Shown here: piece after piece, positions 1-8,912 of the stretch
Position numbering within the stretch: the stretch's first letter is position 1
How the letters are laid out: the number at the start of each line of letters is the position of its first letter
Source: Rhizobiales bacterium Ga0077537
GTDB lineage: Bacteria > Pseudomonadota > Alphaproteobacteria > Rhizobiales > Hyphomicrobiaceae
Direction of reading: 5' to 3'
Length of the DNA: 64,000 bases
Assembly (NCBI GenBank): GCA_001464955.1
Contig: LNEM01000008.1
Span: 62,001 to 126,000, forward strand
Made by a program: the position numbers and the translations under genes
The notes under the pieces: generated by a model
Databases searched by the model: none
Seen by the model: only the letters and a program-made list of their open reading frames with translations
What the model was told of the DNA's origin: nothing

Positions 1-1
1 C

Positions 2-727
2 CGCGAGCTGAAGCCGCTGCTGCATCTCGACTGCATGACGGTCGCCGGAGAGACGCTCGGTGATCGCTTGACGGCCGACGAGGCGCTGTGGGTCGACCGG
101 CGCGTCATCAAGACGGCCGCGGACCCGATCGAGCCCGAGGGCGGGCTGGTCGCGCTCTTCGGGACGCTGGCGCCGGATGGCGCGATCATCAAGCGCTCGG
201 CGGCGACACCGGAACTCTTCGAGAAAACCGGCCGCGCGGTCGTGTTCACCGGGCTCGACGACATGAATGCGCGCGTCGACGATCCTGACCTCGACGTCAC
301 GGCCGACGATTTCCTGGTCCTCCAGAACGTCGGGCCGGCGTCGCCGGCGGCGATGCCCGAGGCCGGCTTCCTGCCTATTCCGAAGAAGCTGCTTCGGGCC
401 GGCGTGAAGGACATGGTGCGGATGTCGGACGCGCGCATGTCGGGCACCGCCTACGGCACGATCATCCTCCACATCGCGCCGGAATCGCACATCGGCGGAC
501 CGCTCGCGCTGGTCAGGACCGGCGACATGATCCGTCTCTCCGTCAAGGAGCGGCGGCTGGATCTTCTCGTCGACGAGGCGGAGCTGGCCGAGCGGCGCGC
601 CGTGTGGGCCAAGGAGGCGCGGCCGCTGCCGGAGCGCGGTTACGACCGGCTGTTTCGTGAGAACGTGCTGCAGGCTCCGAAAGGGGCCGACTTCGGCTTT
701 CTCGTTCCGAAGGCGCGCTCGACCTAG
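2..727 (+). CDS. IlvD/Edd-family dehydratase, C-terminal part
   Basis: The gene enters from the left edge, so only the last ~241 residues are present. The reading frame is already open at base 2, upstream of the first ATG at 35, so that ATG is internal. The family dehydrates sugar acids or dihydroxy acids using an Fe-S cluster and Mg. The SDARMSG motif around base 427 matches the family SDGRMSG segment, whose serine acts in catalysis. The C-terminal beta-barrel domain follows, with GPASPAAMPE and the HIAPES segment. The length past SDARMSG and the tail resemble the sugar-acid dehydratases (L-arabonate type) more than classical IlvD, but the substrate cannot be settled from this fragment. No strong terminator follows; the next gene starts 140 bases on. 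Confidence 0.85.
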   Translation, partial: RELKPLLHLDCMTVAGETLGDRLTADEALWVDRRVIKTAADPIEPEGGLVALFGTLAPDGAIIKRSAATPELFEKTGRAVVFTGLDDMNARVDDPDLDVTADDFLVLQNVGPASPAAMPEAGFLPIPKKLLRAGVKDMVRMSDARMSGTAYGTIILHIAPESHIGGPLALVRTGDMIRLSVKERRLDLLVDEAELAERRAVWAKEARPLPERGYDRLFRENVLQAPKGADFGFLVPKARST

Positions 728-867
728 GCGCTGCGGCGCACCGGGTCCCGACCCTGCTTCGGGGGGCGCGCCCAGCAACGACCGTCGCCTTTGCGGGCTC
801 GCCCCGGCGCGATATTGGTGCTTGAGCGAAAGTCACCTGTTGCCGATTCCCATGGAGCGAACCTCTC

Positions 868-2178
868 ATGATGCAATGGAGCCCCGGTAGCGACCCTGAG
901 CGGAAAGTGGCGGCGGCGCTCGCGCACGCCAAGCTCGAGGCCGTGTCGTTCGATGACGCAATCGACAAGCTCGTGAACGTCTACTACGGGTTCCGCTCGG
1001 CTTACGACGCCTGCGTCAAGGAGAAGACGGCGTTTATCGGAAAGCTCGCGACGACCGAGGCCGAGCGTGAAGGCTACAGGACGAGCTATGACGTCGTCGT
1101 GGAAGAGCGCGGCGAGCTCGTTCGCAAGCTCAGCTCGCTCGAGTCCGAGCGCGATGGATACCGGCGGAGCTACGAGGCGGTCATGGGCCAGCGCGGAGCA
1201 CTGAGGGAGAAAGTTGCGCAACTGGAGGCCGAGCTGGAGGCTTCAAGAGGGGAGACGACGCGATCCCAAGTTGCGCCAGCCGCAGACGCCGACGGAATGC
1301 GTGACGTTCTGCACAATCTGAGCCGGATCGAAACGGCGCTGTCGCTGGCTGCAGCGTCGGGTCTCGCCTCACCCGACACGGTATTTCCCGGTCGGCCACA
1401 ACCAGGCTCCGCGCCCACCTACGTCATCTGCAATTCGATACCCAAGGCGGGCACCTACCTCATCACTGAACTCGTCAAGGCCCTGGGCGGGCACACCGAC
1501 ATCGGCTACCACACCTACTCGAACTCACTCGCACGGCGCTCCGACAACGGCGTGTTCGATGCCGAGCGGCGGCTCGGCAGCGGTCTTTGGGCACGCGCCT
1601 TGCCGGCTGGCTACTATTGCGCGTCGCATGCCGAGTACGACGGGATGCTGGAACTCGCCCTGATGCAGCGACCAGAACACAAGATGCTGTTCATCATCCG
1701 AGACCCGCGTGATCTCGTCATCAGCTGGGTCGATTTCGTCTACAGTTCGGCGTCGTACAAGAAGATGCGCCGATGGAACGCCTACTCCAGTACCATGGGA
1801 GCCGCCAGCTATCCGGACGACGAGAGCCGTATCGCCAGCTCGATCGCGTCCCTCTCACGCACCGGTCTCGACGGCTACTATCCGTGGATCGACTCGCCTG
1901 CCTGTTGCGTCATCAGGTTCGAAGATCTCTACAGCGAGCTGAGTGGCATCGTCGACGAGCGCACCGCAACGCCGCATGTGGATCGCATCTGCGCCTACCT
2001 CGAACGTCCGAGGCCATCTGCCGAGCGCCTCAAGGGCATTCTGGGCTCCGGCCTGACAGCGTCCAGCCGGCGCGAAAAAGTCGACATCTACAAAAGCCGG
2101 ATGAGCCAGGCCAATTTGGCAAAGCTATCCGATCCGGCGTTCCAGAAATTGATCATCGAACTGGGGTACGACCCTTAG
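868..2178 (+). CDS. Sulfotransferase-domain protein with N-terminal coiled coil
   Basis: This 436-residue protein would transfer sulfate from PAPS to a glycan or other acceptor. The 5'-phosphosulfate loop is visible as PKAGTYL (residues 192-198), and the 3'-phosphate binding segment as RDPRDLVIS (near residue 279). Before the catalytic domain, residues 43-126 form three consecutive 28-residue units rich in E, K and R, which is exactly four heptads each, so a coiled coil is likely. There is no signal peptide or membrane segment, which suggests a cytoplasmic enzyme. The start is ATGATG at 868, with GGAGCG upstream. Methyltransferase and glycosyltransferase genes follow, which suggests modification of a surface glycan. 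The acceptor is unknown. Confidence 0.8.
   Translation: MMQWSPGSDPERKVAAALAHAKLEAVSFDDAIDKLVNVYYGFRSAYDACVKEKTAFIGKLATTEAEREGYRTSYDVVVEERGELVRKLSSLESERDGYRRSYEAVMGQRGALREKVAQLEAELEASRGETTRSQVAPAADADGMRDVLHNLSRIETALSLAAASGLASPDTVFPGRPQPGSAPTYVICNSIPKAGTYLITELVKALGGHTDIGYHTYSNSLARRSDNGVFDAERRLGSGLWARALPAGYYCASHAEYDGMLELALMQRPEHKMLFIIRDPRDLVISWVDFVYSSASYKKMRRWNAYSSTMGAASYPDDESRIASSIASLSRTGLDGYYPWIDSPACCVIRFEDLYSELSGIVDERTATPHVDRICAYLERPRPSAERLKGILGSGLTASSRREKVDIYKSRMSQANLAKLSDPAFQKLIIELGYDP
994..1245 (+). repeat. Three tandem 28-codon coiled-coil repeats inside the sulfotransferase gene
   Basis: Codons 43-70, 71-98 and 99-126 align without gaps. Each unit starts with an R-x-[AS]-Y pattern, and the first two end in an E-R-[ED]-G-Y pattern, while the third ends differently. 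The protein-level similarity is clear but the DNA copies have diverged, so this is an old duplication and not an unstable satellite. The 28-residue period equals four heptads, as expected for a parallel coiled coil. Confidence 0.75.
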
Positions 2179-2197
2179 ATCCCGCCGCGCGCCTCCA

Positions 2198-2222
2198 GGT
2201 CCGCCGAAGGGTTCGGCGGGCC
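2198..2222. terminator. GC-rich stem-loop between convergent genes
   Basis: An 11-pair stem with one G-U wobble encloses the loop GGG. It lies between the stop of the sulfotransferase gene and the stop of the opposing methyltransferase gene. There is no clear T-run on either side, so termination by this element alone is uncertain. Confidence 0.4.
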
Positions 2223-2247
2223 TTCACTGGACACGGATCGCAGCCGC

Positions 2248-3048
2248 TCACCCGATCTTGTAGGCTTCGCCGATCTCTTCCGAGACGCCGGCGTGCGATG
2301 TGGCGAGTTCGAGCCCGACGCGGAACGGCACGTCGCGCACCTTGCGCACGATCACCGTGATATTGAAGCACTGGACCTGGACCAGCAGCTGCGCGGGATC
2401 GACGCTGCGCGGAACCTGGGGCGTATAGGGGCTGCGCACGTCGATTGCGGCATGATCGAGCGTCATGTGGCGCTCGGGAACGAACCAGCGGTCGACGAGT
2501 TCGTAGTCGTTGGCCGCCACCAGATCGTCGAAGAACGTCGGGTGGTAGGTGAAATAGCCGTGATCGAGCCAGCCGACGCTCGGCACCTGATGGAAGACGA
2601 TGCCACCGGGCTTCACCGCGTCGTGCATCACGCGGAACGAGTTCATCTGGTTGATGACGTGCTCGGTCGTGCCGCAGTTCAGCACCACATCGAAGCGATT
2701 GCGGTAGGGCGCGGGGACGTCCTGCGTATTCAGATCGAAGATCTCGGTGCGCAGAGCCGGGCACACATCGTAGGACGTGTAGAAAATCTGGGGGACGAGG
2801 TCGAAGATCTCGGACAGGTAGGTCGTCCGCTCACCCGGACGCGGCGTCGAGAAATAGCTGACGCGCTCGGCTTCGTCGCGAAGCTCGCTGGGCGACATGG
2901 CGCAGCCGTGGCGCCGGGCGAACGCTTCGACCGCATCGACGGTGACGTTGAAGACGTTCTGGGAGCCGATGTCGAGCACTGCCCCCTCGCCGACCGGAAT
3001 GTGGCCGCGCTCGGACAGATACACAACGTCTGCCATGCCGATGCCCAC
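2248..3048 (-). CDS. SAM-dependent methyltransferase-like protein
   Basis: The protein (~266 residues) has a class I methyltransferase layout. VLDIGSQ corresponds to motif I, FDVVLNCGTTEHV to the acidic segment after strand 4, and VKPGGI to the post-motif that precedes strand 5. The glycine-rich loop is unusual (GSQNV in place of GxGxG), so SAM binding is likely but not certain. The start is GTG at 3048, because GGAGG lies five bases upstream; ATG at 3036 is the alternative. Longer upstream extensions lack the GC bias of coding DNA here. The gene is convergent with the sulfotransferase gene and divergent from the next methyltransferase. The substrate is unknown. Confidence 0.65.
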   Translation of the reverse strand: MGIGMADVVYLSERGHIPVGEGAVLDIGSQNVFNVTVDAVEAFARRHGCAMSPSELRDEAERVSYFSTPRPGERTTYLSEIFDLVPQIFYTSYDVCPALRTEIFDLNTQDVPAPYRNRFDVVLNCGTTEHVINQMNSFRVMHDAVKPGGIVFHQVPSVGWLDHGYFTYHPTFFDDLVAANDYELVDRWFVPERHMTLDHAAIDVRSPYTPQVPRSVDPAQLLVQVQCFNITVIVRKVRDVPFRVGLELATSHAGVSEEIGEAYKIG

Positions 3049-3308
3049 GCGCCCCTCCAATCGCAGACCTGCTCGTCTAGATCGCAAAGGCAACCGTCCA
3101 GCGCAATCAACCACAGGGTGTAGTGATCGAATTCCACTCTGACTTACGCGATCGGCCTGCAACGTCGACGGTCGTGGCGTGACGTGTGTCCGGATTCAAT
3201 GTTGCGCCCGCACGCCCGGCCACCTACACCGGCAACGGCGTGCGCACGGAAGATCCCAGATCGTTCCGATGCGATGCACCGGACTGCTTCGGGTGGGGAC
3301 CCAACGCC

Positions 3309-3971
3309 ATGAGCTATCGCGAATTCGTCAGCCTCGTGCACAAGTCCACGAAGCGCGACTACCTGGCCCGCGTGACCGAGCGCGACAAGGCCGATGTCGC
3401 CGAACTGGCACTCAAATGGGACGTCGACTACTGGGACGGCAGCCGGCAGACGGGGTACGGCGGCTACAAGTACGACGGCCGCTGGCGGAAGGTCGCGGAC
3501 GCCATGGTGGCCGCCTACGGCATCAAGCCCGGCATGCGGATTCTCGACGTCGGCGCGGGCAAGGGCTTCCTGCTGCACGATTTCCTCGAAGCCGTGCCCG
3601 GTGTCGAGGTGGCGGGGCTCGACATCTCGCGCTATGGGATCGCGCATGCGATGCCGTCGGTGAAGGACAAGATCGTGCATGGCAGCGCCGAGACGCTGCC
3701 GTTTGCCGACAAGTCGTTCGATCTCGTCGTGTCGATCAACACGCTGCACAATCTCTACATCCAGGATCTCTGGTCGGCGTTGCGCGAGATCGAGCGGGTC
3801 GGGCGCGGCAGCAAGTACCTGTGTGTCGAGGCCTACCGCAACGAGCGCGAGAAGATGAACCTGCTCTACTGGCAGCTCACGTGCCGCGCTTTCCACACGC
3901 CGGATGAATGGGCTTTCGTCTTCAAGGAGACGGGGTACACTGGCGATCACGAGTTCATTTTCTTCGAATAG
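3309..3971 (+). CDS. Class I SAM-dependent methyltransferase
   Basis: A 220-residue methyltransferase. Motif I is ILDVGAGKGF, the acidic end of strand 2 is GLDIS, and FDLVVSINTLHNL is the motif after strand 4. It resembles a conserved family seen in bacterial surface-polysaccharide loci that starts with MxYxEFV and contains YGGYxYDGRW, both present here. I chose ATG 3309 because the open frame upstream to GTG 3186 has few G or C third positions, unlike the rest, and no ribosome site. It is followed by the glycosyltransferase gene 82 bases later on the same strand. Substrate unknown; a sugar or glycan is a reasonable inference. Confidence 0.75.
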   Translation: MSYREFVSLVHKSTKRDYLARVTERDKADVAELALKWDVDYWDGSRQTGYGGYKYDGRWRKVADAMVAAYGIKPGMRILDVGAGKGFLLHDFLEAVPGVEVAGLDISRYGIAHAMPSVKDKIVHGSAETLPFADKSFDLVVSINTLHNLYIQDLWSALREIERVGRGSKYLCVEAYRNEREKMNLLYWQLTCRAFHTPDEWAFVFKETGYTGDHEFIFFE

Positions 3972-4053
3972 AGACAGTACCGTGGCGAGTGGTCCGACGA
4001 GATCGACGTGGGCCTCGCGGACCTGTGGAGTAACGGGTTGACCGGACAGGTGC

Positions 4054-6414
4054 ATGCGTTCTGACCGCACTTCCATTCTTCAGCGTCTCGGCGGAATTCG
4101 CCGAGCGACCCGGCGACTTTCCCAGAGGACCCCGCAGGGGACGGGCTGGCTCGGCCGGCTGAAGCGCGCCGCAGGCTCCCTGCGCCAACAGGCGGCGGCG
4201 GTGGCGAGGTCCGCGGCCACGGCACTGGGGATCTCGACTGCGATCCTGCAGCTTCGTCGCGTGGCGCGGTTCACGGCGGACGAGTTGCTGCCGCCAATCT
4301 CGAAGAAGGCCGGGCGGTGGCTCTGGAGGAGGCTCCGCGCGCTACCGACAGCGCTCGGCGTCGGCGATGTACGGGCGTGGGCGAAAGCCCTGCCGGGTCG
4401 GCTGCGCGATACTGTCCTGGCGTCGCTCTACCGGCTCGTGCAGCGACAGGGAGACCTGGTCCGGCGATTCGCCAAGCCGCTCGCCGATCCGAGCTGGAGG
4501 CTCGCGCGGTCGGGCCTCGGCATCCGCTACCTCGATGCGGCGACGCGGCTCGAGCGGGTGCGACCGCGGCTCGTCTCGAGGCTCATGTTCCGCGTCGCGC
4601 ATTTCGTCCACATCACGACGCTCGGCGTGCAGATCGCGGCCGGCCACACCGAGCGTTCGCTGCAGCTCGCGCGGACGCTCAACCTGATGCACCGGCACGT
4701 GGTTCGAGCACGCCAGAGGCCCGGCTGCCACATGTATTTCGAGGCGCTGTTCCGCACCATGCGCTTCGACCGCATCGTGAAGGAGATGCCGGAGATCGAG
4801 CCGCTCGAGGACCATTACCTCAACCACGAGGTCGGGACGGCGCACCTCTACGCCCTCGATGCGCCACGCGCGATCTCGTTCCTCAGGCGGGCCATCGAGA
4901 TCAACTCCGGCAGCTACATCGACCATCGGATGCTCGGCCGGGCGCATCTCGTCAACGGCGACGTCGTGCGCGCCAAACTGGCCTTCCACCGGTCGGTGCA
5001 GCTCGTCCCGGCAACGGTGATGGCCCACCAGAACTATGCCGGGCGATACGACATCCAGAACTATGAGCCGAAGCCGCTCGAGCTCGAGCGGGCCGGACAG
5101 CTCCTCGTCTACGACAACTTGGGGCAGTTCGCGGAAGACCTTTTCCTCCAAGGCCGCTTTCACGAGAGTTTCCAGTTCTACCAGCGCATGCTCGACTACC
5201 AGAAAGAGCTGGCGGTCGGCTTCGTGCTTCCGGCTGACCTCACGCGCCGGCTTGCCGCCACGGGCCCGCGCTTCGACGACAGAAAGCCCGTGCGTCTCCT
5301 CCCCTACGAGTGGGTGGTCCAGTTCGGCCATATCGGGCTGCTCGACATCTACATGAAGATGGCGAAGCTCGGGATGTATCCCGACGCCAACTTCGTCGTG
5401 CTCGCGCCCAAGGCGAAGGTCGCGAACGCGGACTATCTCGCCTATTGGGATCAGCACTACACGATCGTCCGGGATACGGCCCTCGTCGACGACCTGTTCC
5501 CCTACCAGCGCTATATCGGCGACAACTTCATGGCCTACCCGGCCGAAGGCGGTGAAGCCGAGCCGTGGACACGGGCCGGCGCGCGGGCACAGGTGCTCTG
5601 GGCCGAGCAGAAGCGGGCGCCACTCCTCACGCTCGCCGACCGGGATCGCGCGATCGGCGAGAAGGCGCTGGCCGAGCTCGGGGTGCCGCGCGACGCGTGG
5701 TACGTCGGCTTGCATGTGCGCGAAGGCGGGTTCTATGCCGAGGCGTCGACCGGCATCAGCACGCACCGCAACGCCTCGATCGAGGACTACCTTCCCGCCA
5801 TTCAGGAGATCACGGCCCGCGGCGGATGGGTCATCCGGCTCGGCGACAAGTCCATGCGGCCGATGCAGCCGATGAAGAACGTCGTCGATTATGCGGTGAG
5901 CCGGCAGAAGTCGACCGCGATGGATCTCTTCCTCCTGGCAACCAGCCGGATGGTGATCGGCACGACCTCCGGCCTGACCACGGCGTGCCTGTCGTTCGGG
6001 CGGCCGATGGTTCTCGTCAATGCCATCTCGAACGACTGGCAGCTCTGGTCCGACGACACCGACTTCATCACCAAGCGCCTCACGGACCGGCGCAGCGGGC
6101 GTATCCTGTCGTTCGGCGAGACCTACCGGCAGCCGATCCAGGGCTATCTGATCAACAACGTCGTGACGCATCGGAAGGGCTACGCCATCGTGCCCAACAC
6201 CGCCGACGAGATCCGCGAGGCCGTGGCCTACAAGCTCGATATCCTCGACGGGCGCATCGAACGGCCACAGCGCAATCATCATCTGATGGGCAGCTACTGG
6301 CGGGAGATGGCGCACAACCGGTTCATGTTCGGGGCCGCACACCCGGTGGCGCCGTTCCTCGCCCGGGCCGGCTCGCTCTCGACACCGGTGCAGCGCCTGC
6401 AGCCGGCAGCTTAG
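4054..6414 (+). CDS. Large glycosyltransferase, TIGR04372-like, with TPR region
   Basis: This 786-residue protein begins with a ~110-residue stretch rich in arginine. A TPR-like helical region follows around residues 245-335 (AISFLRRAIEINSGS, GRAHLVNGDVVRAK). The C-terminal domain, roughly residues 424-735, carries GHIGLLD, NFVVLAPK, VGLHVREGG and a late GTTSGLTT segment. That order fits the putative glycosyltransferase family TIGR04372, as I remember it; no search was run. There are no membrane segments. It ends the glycan-modification group that starts at 868, and the hairpin at 6433-6464 lies just after its stop. The sugar donor and acceptor are unknown. Confidence 0.65.
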   Translation: MRSDRTSILQRLGGIRRATRRLSQRTPQGTGWLGRLKRAAGSLRQQAAAVARSAATALGISTAILQLRRVARFTADELLPPISKKAGRWLWRRLRALPTALGVGDVRAWAKALPGRLRDTVLASLYRLVQRQGDLVRRFAKPLADPSWRLARSGLGIRYLDAATRLERVRPRLVSRLMFRVAHFVHITTLGVQIAAGHTERSLQLARTLNLMHRHVVRARQRPGCHMYFEALFRTMRFDRIVKEMPEIEPLEDHYLNHEVGTAHLYALDAPRAISFLRRAIEINSGSYIDHRMLGRAHLVNGDVVRAKLAFHRSVQLVPATVMAHQNYAGRYDIQNYEPKPLELERAGQLLVYDNLGQFAEDLFLQGRFHESFQFYQRMLDYQKELAVGFVLPADLTRRLAATGPRFDDRKPVRLLPYEWVVQFGHIGLLDIYMKMAKLGMYPDANFVVLAPKAKVANADYLAYWDQHYTIVRDTALVDDLFPYQRYIGDNFMAYPAEGGEAEPWTRAGARAQVLWAEQKRAPLLTLADRDRAIGEKALAELGVPRDAWYVGLHVREGGFYAEASTGISTHRNASIEDYLPAIQEITARGGWVIRLGDKSMRPMQPMKNVVDYAVSRQKSTAMDLFLLATSRMVIGTTSGLTTACLSFGRPMVLVNAISNDWQLWSDDTDFITKRLTDRRSGRILSFGETYRQPIQGYLINNVVTHRKGYAIVPNTADEIREAVAYKLDILDGRIERPQRNHHLMGSYWREMAHNRFMFGAAHPVAPFLARAGSLSTPVQRLQPAA

Positions 6415-6423
6415 CGACACAGC

Positions 6424-6464
6424 AAAAAAGGTGGCGCCCGCAGGTTCGTTTGCCTGCGGGCGCC
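6424..6464 (-). terminator. Intrinsic terminator of the TauD-type gene
   Basis: A perfect 12-pair stem (6433-6444 with 6453-6464) encloses an 8-base loop. Read on the minus strand it is followed, after a short spacer, by six T residues (the A-run at 6424-6429). It therefore terminates the leftward dioxygenase transcript, and may also stop the opposing glycosyltransferase transcript. Confidence 0.75.
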
Positions 6465-6514
6465 TCGTCGCTGCGGCGGCGACCCCCGCCTGCCGCTCCG
6501 CGCGACGATGCGGT

Positions 6515-7372
6515 TCAAACCGGGCGGGTACCAGAGATCTGAACGCGACGCATGTGACGGCGCGCCTGATGGCTGTCGTGCACGGCGAGGTGCTTCGACG
6601 AGCGATTGTCCCAGAATGCGATCGAGCCCTTCTGCCAACGGAACCGGCACGTGAACTCGGGGCGATGGCCGTGGGCGAGCAGGAAATCGAGGAGCGGCTT
6701 CGATTCCTCCTCGGTCATGCCTTCGAAGCCGACCGTGTAGGAGTGATTGACGTAAAGCAGCTTGCGGCCGGTCTCCGGGTGCGTCACGACGACAGGATGC
6801 AGCGAGACCGTCTCGCGCCAGGCGTCGTCTTCGCGCACCTTCGTCGAGCGAAAGGCGTTGTTGTTCGCCCGGGGGCCCGCCACCTTCCGATCCGTGTGAT
6901 AGGCCCTGAGACCGCCGATCATGCGCTGCATGCCCGGGGAGAGCGCCTCGTAGGCGGCATACTGATTGGCGAACAGCGTGTCGCCGCCGTAAGCGGGGAC
7001 GTCGAGGGCGTAGAGGATGGCGCCCATGGGCGGCTCTTCCATCATCGTCGTATCGGAATGCCACTCCTCCCCGACGATGCGCTTGTCGCCCGGCTCGCGA
7101 CGGATCTCGACGATTTCAGGATCGGGGCCCGTGCCCTTGTAGTTCGGGTGAATGAAGATCTCGCCGAAGCGACGGGCCAGCGCCTTGTGCTGCTCGACCG
7201 TCAGCGTCTGGTCCCTGAAAAAGACGACGCAATGCTCGAGCAGCGCGCGGCGAATCCCGGCGACGCTCTCGTCACTCAGCCGCTGGGAGAGATCGATGCC
7301 GAGGATTTCGGCGCCGCAGGCTCCAGCCAAGGGTCTGACGTCCAGACCTGCGATGGTGGTGTGGTCGTTCAT
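6515..7372 (-). CDS. TauD/TfdA-family Fe(II)/2-oxoglutarate dioxygenase
   Basis: The 285-residue enzyme oxidises an organic substrate at an Fe(II) centre while decarboxylating 2-oxoglutarate. The facial triad is visible as WHSD (His and Asp) and the late histidine of HLAVHD, and the 2-oxoglutarate-binding arginine lies in the following RRHMRRV segment. The start at 7372 is supported by GGAGGACGCC immediately upstream. Characterised relatives act on taurine, alkylsulfonates or aryloxyalkanoates. With a sulfur-oxidation island elsewhere in the window, a sulfonate or sulfate ester is attractive, but no sulfonate transporter lies beside it, so the substrate is open. Confidence 0.85.
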   Translation of the reverse strand: MNDHTTIAGLDVRPLAGACGAEILGIDLSQRLSDESVAGIRRALLEHCVVFFRDQTLTVEQHKALARRFGEIFIHPNYKGTGPDPEIVEIRREPGDKRIVGEEWHSDTTMMEEPPMGAILYALDVPAYGGDTLFANQYAAYEALSPGMQRMIGGLRAYHTDRKVAGPRANNNAFRSTKVREDDAWRETVSLHPVVVTHPETGRKLLYVNHSYTVGFEGMTEEESKPLLDFLLAHGHRPEFTCRFRWQKGSIAFWDNRSSKHLAVHDSHQARRHMRRVQISGTRPV

Positions 7373-7444
7373 GGCGTCCTCCGATCCGCTCTCGAGGGCG
7401 GTTGACGACACGATAAACAAGCAATGCCGCGACGCCAAGCCGCA

Positions 7445-8527
7445 TCACTGCATGCGGGCGTTTCGCACCGCGTGCAGGTGCCACAGCGCGACGGCGAGGA
7501 CGGCGAGGGCGCCCGCCTGATGGGCGACGCCGAGCGACAAGGGCACCCAGGCGAGCAATGTCCAGATGCCGAGACCCATCTGGGCGAGGAGACCCACCGC
7601 AAGCCAGGCCGAGGACCGGCGGACCCGCTCGTCGTCGGCCGTCCGCGCCAGGCGGAGAGCCTGCCAGAGCCCGAGCCCAACGATCAGATAGGCGAGCATG
7701 CGATGATTGAACTGTACCGTCGCGATGTTCTGGAAAATGTTGGACCACCACGGCGAGAACCGCAGCACACCGTCCGGAACGAAGCGGCCATCCATCAGGG
7801 GCCATGTGTTGTAAGTCAGGCCCGCCTTGTGCCCTGCGACGAGCGCCCCGGAGATCACCTGGAGATAGATGAGCGCCACGAGACCCGTCGCGAGCCACAC
7901 GTGGCCCGACGTCACAGTCGCCAGCCTGATCCGCGAAGGGTGCCGTCGCCCGTGGAGTTCGAGGGCGGTCCAGATGATCAGCGCGAAGATCAGAACAGCG
8001 CAGCCGAGATGGAGGGCGAGTTTCAGCGGGTTCACATCGACGCGGCCGACGAGGCCGGACTGGACCATCAGCCAGCCGATGCCGCCCTGGAGGCCGCCCA
8101 GCAGGAACAGCGCCACGAGGCGGGGCGCGAGCCAGCCCGGAATGCGACGCGTCGCGAGGAAGACCAGAAACGGCACCAGGAAGACGACGCCGATGGCGCG
8201 CGCGATCAGCCGGTGCGCCCATTCCCACCAGAAGATCGATTTGAACGCCGCCAGACTCATGCCGCGGTTGACTTCGATGTATTGCGGGATCTGCTTGTAT
8301 TTCGCGAAGGCGTCCTGCCAGTCGGCGTCGGAGAGCGGCGGGATCACACCCATGATCGGTTGCCACTCCGTGATCGAGAGGCCCGAGCCCGTGAGGCGGG
8401 TGGCCGCACCGACGACGGCCGTCAGGGCCACCATGGCGGCCACCACGATCAGCCAGATCTCCAGGGCCCGCGTATCCGTAGCATCGCCCGCGGCATGGCG
8501 CGGCGTGTCCGTTCCGGCAAAAGCCAC
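7445..8527 (-). CDS. ctaA: Heme A synthase
   Basis: This 360-residue COX15/CtaA protein oxidises the C8 methyl of heme O to give heme A for aa3-type cytochrome oxidase. It has about eight membrane segments. The conserved histidines are seen in WEWAHR, ALHLG, FNHRML and AHQAG. TRLTGSGLSITEW near the N-terminus is typical of the alphaproteobacterial type. GTG 8527 is chosen because AAGGAG lies six bases upstream; TTG 8533 would abut that site with no spacing. The gene lies downstream of the dioxygenase start with a 72-base gap on the same strand and is divergent from the DUF2842 gene. Confidence 0.95.
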   Translation of the reverse strand: MAFAGTDTPRHAAGDATDTRALEIWLIVVAAMVALTAVVGAATRLTGSGLSITEWQPIMGVIPPLSDADWQDAFAKYKQIPQYIEVNRGMSLAAFKSIFWWEWAHRLIARAIGVVFLVPFLVFLATRRIPGWLAPRLVALFLLGGLQGGIGWLMVQSGLVGRVDVNPLKLALHLGCAVLIFALIIWTALELHGRRHPSRIRLATVTSGHVWLATGLVALIYLQVISGALVAGHKAGLTYNTWPLMDGRFVPDGVLRFSPWWSNIFQNIATVQFNHRMLAYLIVGLGLWQALRLARTADDERVRRSSAWLAVGLLAQMGLGIWTLLAWVPLSLGVAHQAGALAVLAVALWHLHAVRNARMQ

Positions 8528-8912
8528 TCGCAACTCCTTCGCGACGGTCGATGCCTCGACCTAGGTCCGTCAGACGCCACCTGCAATGCGTTGCGATGGC
8601 GCGGCAGCGATCGACATGAGATCGCCATGGAATGCTGCTAGCGATGTGTTACGGGTCGAGAGGCCCGGTTGGTTCTGCGGGACGCTCCGTCGATGACGTC
8701 GAGCCTCGTCCCGAACGTCATGTGCTGGAGGCCGCCCCGATCGCCCTTGTGCCTCCGGCACATCGCGGGGGAGACCCACTCCCGTACACTCGGTCGCACG
8801 GCCCCGGATTCTTCCGAGACGCGTCAAATCGCGCGGGCACTGGTCCGAGACCGCCAACACAGGCTACTCAGGACACGACCAACCACCGTCGCGCCATGCG
8901 AAAAGGATTCAA
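8528..8912. other. Intergenic region between ctaA and the DUF2842 gene
   Basis: This 385-base stretch separates divergent genes and should hold both promoters. Open frames on both strands are short, lack third-position GC bias and resemble no family I know. I see no RNA gene or clear repeat. Confidence 0.5.

Noticed and set aside
3186-3308. N-terminal extension of the methyltransferase from GTG 3186
   Set aside because: Third codon positions there lack the GC bias seen in the rest of the gene and there is no ribosome site.
4342-6420. Long minus-strand open frame opposite the glycosyltransferase
   Set aside because: Also an antisense shadow; the plus-strand product shows coherent domains and this one does not.
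8570-8860. 96-codon minus-strand open frame in the ctaA-DUF2842 gap
   Set aside because: No third-position bias and no recognisable pattern; likely chance in GC-rich DNA.
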